Positions 14,275 through 16,254 of a stretch of 16,254 nucleotides of DNA are shown here, piece after piece (positions within the stretch are counted from its first letter, which is position 1; each line of letters begins with the position of its first letter). This DNA is from Thermodesulfobacteriota bacterium. GTDB lineage: Bacteria > Desulfobacterota > DSM-4660 > Desulfatiglandales > HGW-15. The DNA lies in NCBI GenBank assembly GCA_025454125.1, contig JALOPA010000003.1, positions 1-16,254 of the forward strand, written 5' to 3'. The notes beneath the pieces are model-generated. The model did not search any database. It saw nothing but the letters and a program-made list of their open reading frames with translations, and had not been told where the DNA came from. The position numbers were made by a program, and so were the translations under genes.

Positions 14275-14346
14275 GGGCTTATTTTCACGGGCGAAGAGGA
14301 ATCCGGAACATCCCGAGGGATCCCAAAATCCTGAAAAGGAATTGAA

Positions 14347-16254
14347 ATGAAGCAGAAAATCAAGAGGGGCGAAGACCTGTTCGCGCAGGGAAACACAAAG
14401 GAAGCGGAGGGCTTGTTTTTGTCTCTTCTCCGAGAGGGGGCGAAGAGCGCTGAGCTCTACAACGACCTTGCGGTCATCCGCTTCCAGAGCCTAGACTTTA
14501 CAGGTGCGATCGAATACTTGACGCTTGCCCTCGAACTCGAGCCCAGCCACAGGGACGCCCTTGTCAACTGCAGCATCGCGCTGAGGCACGTGGACAAACT
14601 CCAAGAGGCCCTCCCCTTGCTTGAGAAGGCTGCAGAAGAGCACCCCGAGGACGAAGAGGTCGTTGCCCTTCTGCAAGAGGCTAGGACCCGCACCATGGGA
14701 AGGAGCAAGATGGCGGTCCTGTGTCTTCCGGGGCTGACCTCTTTCCTTGGAGAGATCGTCAGGTTTTTTCAAGGGAGGTATGAGGTCAGGACCTGCTTCA
14801 CGAGCAACCGTCAGGAGATCGATGCGTGCGTCGAATGGGCCGATTGGGTGTGGCTGGAGTGGGCTAATGAAATGGCTCAATATGTCACGAACACGGCTCC
14901 AGGGATCAGAGAAAAACAGGTTCTTTGCCGGCTCCACGGATACGAAGTCTTCACGGACTTCCCGGCCCGGATCAACTGGTCGGTTGTCGATCATCTCCTG
15001 TTCGTGGCGCGGCACAAGCAGGAGCTGTTCAACCACAGGTTCCCGGGCCGGCCGGCGCATCAATGGGTGGTCCCCAACGGGGTGAACACCGCCAGATTCT
15101 CTCTTCCGCCGGAGAAGAAAAACACCAAAAGGCTGGTCCTCCTAGGAAACATCAACCACCGCAAAGGCCTTCTTCTGCTTCTTCAGTTCTATCACGAACT
15201 CCTCAAACAGGACTCGTCCTATCATCTGTATCTCCGCGGTGATTTTCAGGATCTCCGTCTTGAAATCGCGGCCCGCAGAATGATCGAAGAGCTTTGCCTT
15301 GAGGAGAAGCTCGAATTTGTTCCCAGGGTCGACGCCTTGAGCGACTGGTTCACGGACAAGTCTCACATCCTCAGTTTTTCCATGGAAGAATCCTTCCATT
15401 ACGCCCTGGCGGAGGGCATGGCCTCGGGATTGAAACCGGTCATCCATGCCTGGCCCGGCAGCAGGGACTTTTGGCCTGAGCGGTTCATCTTCAGAAATCT
15501 GGAGGAATTCCTGGCGATCATGAAGGAGGAGGAATTCCAGCCTCAAGAGTACCGGAAATGGATTGAAACGAATGCAGGCTTGGCTGCGCAGCTTCAAGGC
15601 ATCCAAGAAATTCTCAGCCGGCCCAAAAGGGCACGAGAGACGACTTCCCAGGACATCAGAAGATACTACGATGCCAAATACAGTGAGAAGCGCGAAAAGG
15701 CCATGCGAGCCCCAAGCGCCTACAGGATCTTTTTGGAACAACTTCAGGCCAACACAGGAAAGCTGCTTGACGTGGGTTGCGGCACGGGGTTCCTCGTGAA
15801 AGAGGCCGGGGAAAAAGGTCTCCTCGCCTTTGGCACCGATATCTCCTTCCAAGCAACCCGAGTCTCGCAACGAGTGGCAGGGCGACAGGCCATTGTCCAC
15901 GCTCCAGGCGAATGCCTGCCTTTCAAGGATGAGACGTTCGACTATCTCACCTGCATTGGAAGCCTGGAGCACTTTCTGGATAGGGCAAGGGGGCTGGGGG
16001 AATTCAGGCGGGTCCTCCAACCCACGGGCACCGCCTGCATCGTGGTCCCCAATGAGAACTTCATCGCATGGCAGAACACCTCCAGGAAAGGCACAGAGCA
16101 GCAGGAGATCAATGAGCATCTCGATACGATTGACGGATGGGAGAAGCTTCTCGAAGACCACGGGTTTGAAGTGGTCCGGATTGAGCAGGACAATGCCGTG
16201 TGCCCTGAACTCCGGGTCCCTACGGATTGGTGCTACCAGCCGGTATTCATCTGC
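14347..16254 (+). CDS. TPR-glycosyltransferase (GT4-like)-SAM methyltransferase fusion, 5' part
   Basis: Partial: 636 codons without a stop, running off the window. Residues about 1-110 are TPR-like repeats (KSAELYNDLAVIRFQSLDFTG, then ALELEPSHRDALVN). Residues about 120-420 are a GT-B glycosyltransferase: VPNGVNTARF at 242-251, the LGNINHRKG donor-domain start, and an EX7E motif at E348/E356 (ESFHYALAEGMASG), as in GT4 retaining enzymes. Residues about 455-625 are a class I methyltransferase: motif I LLDVGCGTG at 473-481, an acidic FGTDIS, and a motif-IV-like FDYLTCIGSLEHF. There is no signal peptide, so it is a cytosolic sugar transferase plus O- or N-methylase for a glycan or glycoprotein. 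The start has AAAAGGA six bases upstream. Sigma-54 and FleQ-like sites and the nearby flgM suggest flagellin glycosylation (inference); lipopolysaccharide or other surface glycan work is the alternative. Confidence 0.85.
   Translation, partial: MKQKIKRGEDLFAQGNTKEAEGLFLSLLREGAKSAELYNDLAVIRFQSLDFTGAIEYLTLALELEPSHRDALVNCSIALRHVDKLQEALPLLEKAAEEHPEDEEVVALLQEARTRTMGRSKMAVLCLPGLTSFLGEIVRFFQGRYEVRTCFTSNRQEIDACVEWADWVWLEWANEMAQYVTNTAPGIREKQVLCRLHGYEVFTDFPARINWSVVDHLLFVARHKQELFNHRFPGRPAHQWVVPNGVNTARFSLPPEKKNTKRLVLLGNINHRKGLLLLLQFYHELLKQDSSYHLYLRGDFQDLRLEIAARRMIEELCLEEKLEFVPRVDALSDWFTDKSHILSFSMEESFHYALAEGMASGLKPVIHAWPGSRDFWPERFIFRNLEEFLAIMKEEEFQPQEYRKWIETNAGLAAQLQGIQEILSRPKRARETTSQDIRRYYDAKYSEKREKAMRAPSAYRIFLEQLQANTGKLLDVGCGTGFLVKEAGEKGLLAFGTDISFQATRVSQRVAGRQAIVHAPGECLPFKDETFDYLTCIGSLEHFLDRARGLGEFRRVLQPTGTACIVVPNENFIAWQNTSRKGTEQQEINEHLDTIDGWEKLLEDHGFEVVRIEQDNAVCPELRVPTDWCYQPVFIC

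Noticed and set aside
15142..16161. 339-codon minus-strand open frame opposite the glycosyltransferase-methyltransferase gene
   Set aside because: The plus-strand frame carries EX7E and SAM-binding motifs; the minus frame shows nothing recognisable.

Overview
The window is GC-rich bacterial chromosome. It is dense in phosphorelay genes and touches a flagellar locus. FlgM with a DVU0524-like partner, several orphan hybrid histidine kinases of the AH[DN]FNN type and multiple -24/-12 (sigma-54) promoters all point to a motile Desulfobacterota (former Deltaproteobacteria), perhaps near Syntrophobacterales. The taxon is inference, not proof.

Layout: (1) 1-1720, minus strand: a sigma-54 promoter, a secreted PstS-like binding protein, a stem-loop, then the N-terminus of a membrane Cache-domain sensor that runs off the window. 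(2) 1975-5451: two paralogous hybrid histidine kinases, tail to tail, with stop codons overlapping by 9 bases. (3) 5625-7319: a small DUF3135-like gene, a probable 81-residue gene on the minus strand, and an NlpC/P60-like cysteine peptidase. The last two are served by back-to-back sigma-54 promoters. (4) 7303-9012, minus: an HDOD-histidine kinase fusion with a degraded ATP site. (5) 9072-11438: a NarL-type two-component pair with its own sigma-70 promoter. (6) 11557-13168: a third hybrid kinase whose ATPase domain has lost its catalytic motifs. It is preceded in the same frame by a short Cys-rich ORF ending in a single amber codon. (7) 13193-14026, minus: DVU0524-like gene, flgM and an intrinsic terminator. 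(8) 14131-16254: a FleQ-like operator and sigma-54 promoter in front of a TPR-glycosyltransferase-methyltransferase fusion that runs off the window.

How it fits together: the four -24/-12 sites suggest that the binding protein/Cache sensor, the peptidase with its divergent small gene, and the TPR-GT-MT fusion belong to one sigma-54 regulon. The nearby flgM makes motility the simplest theme: chemoreception, wall remodelling, and flagellin or surface glycosylation. The hybrid kinases have no DNA-binding partner in the window and probably feed regulators elsewhere. Two of the five kinases (HDOD type and 11801-13168) look impaired in ATP binding. The first half of the window alternates strands gene by gene, with overlapping convergent 3' ends.
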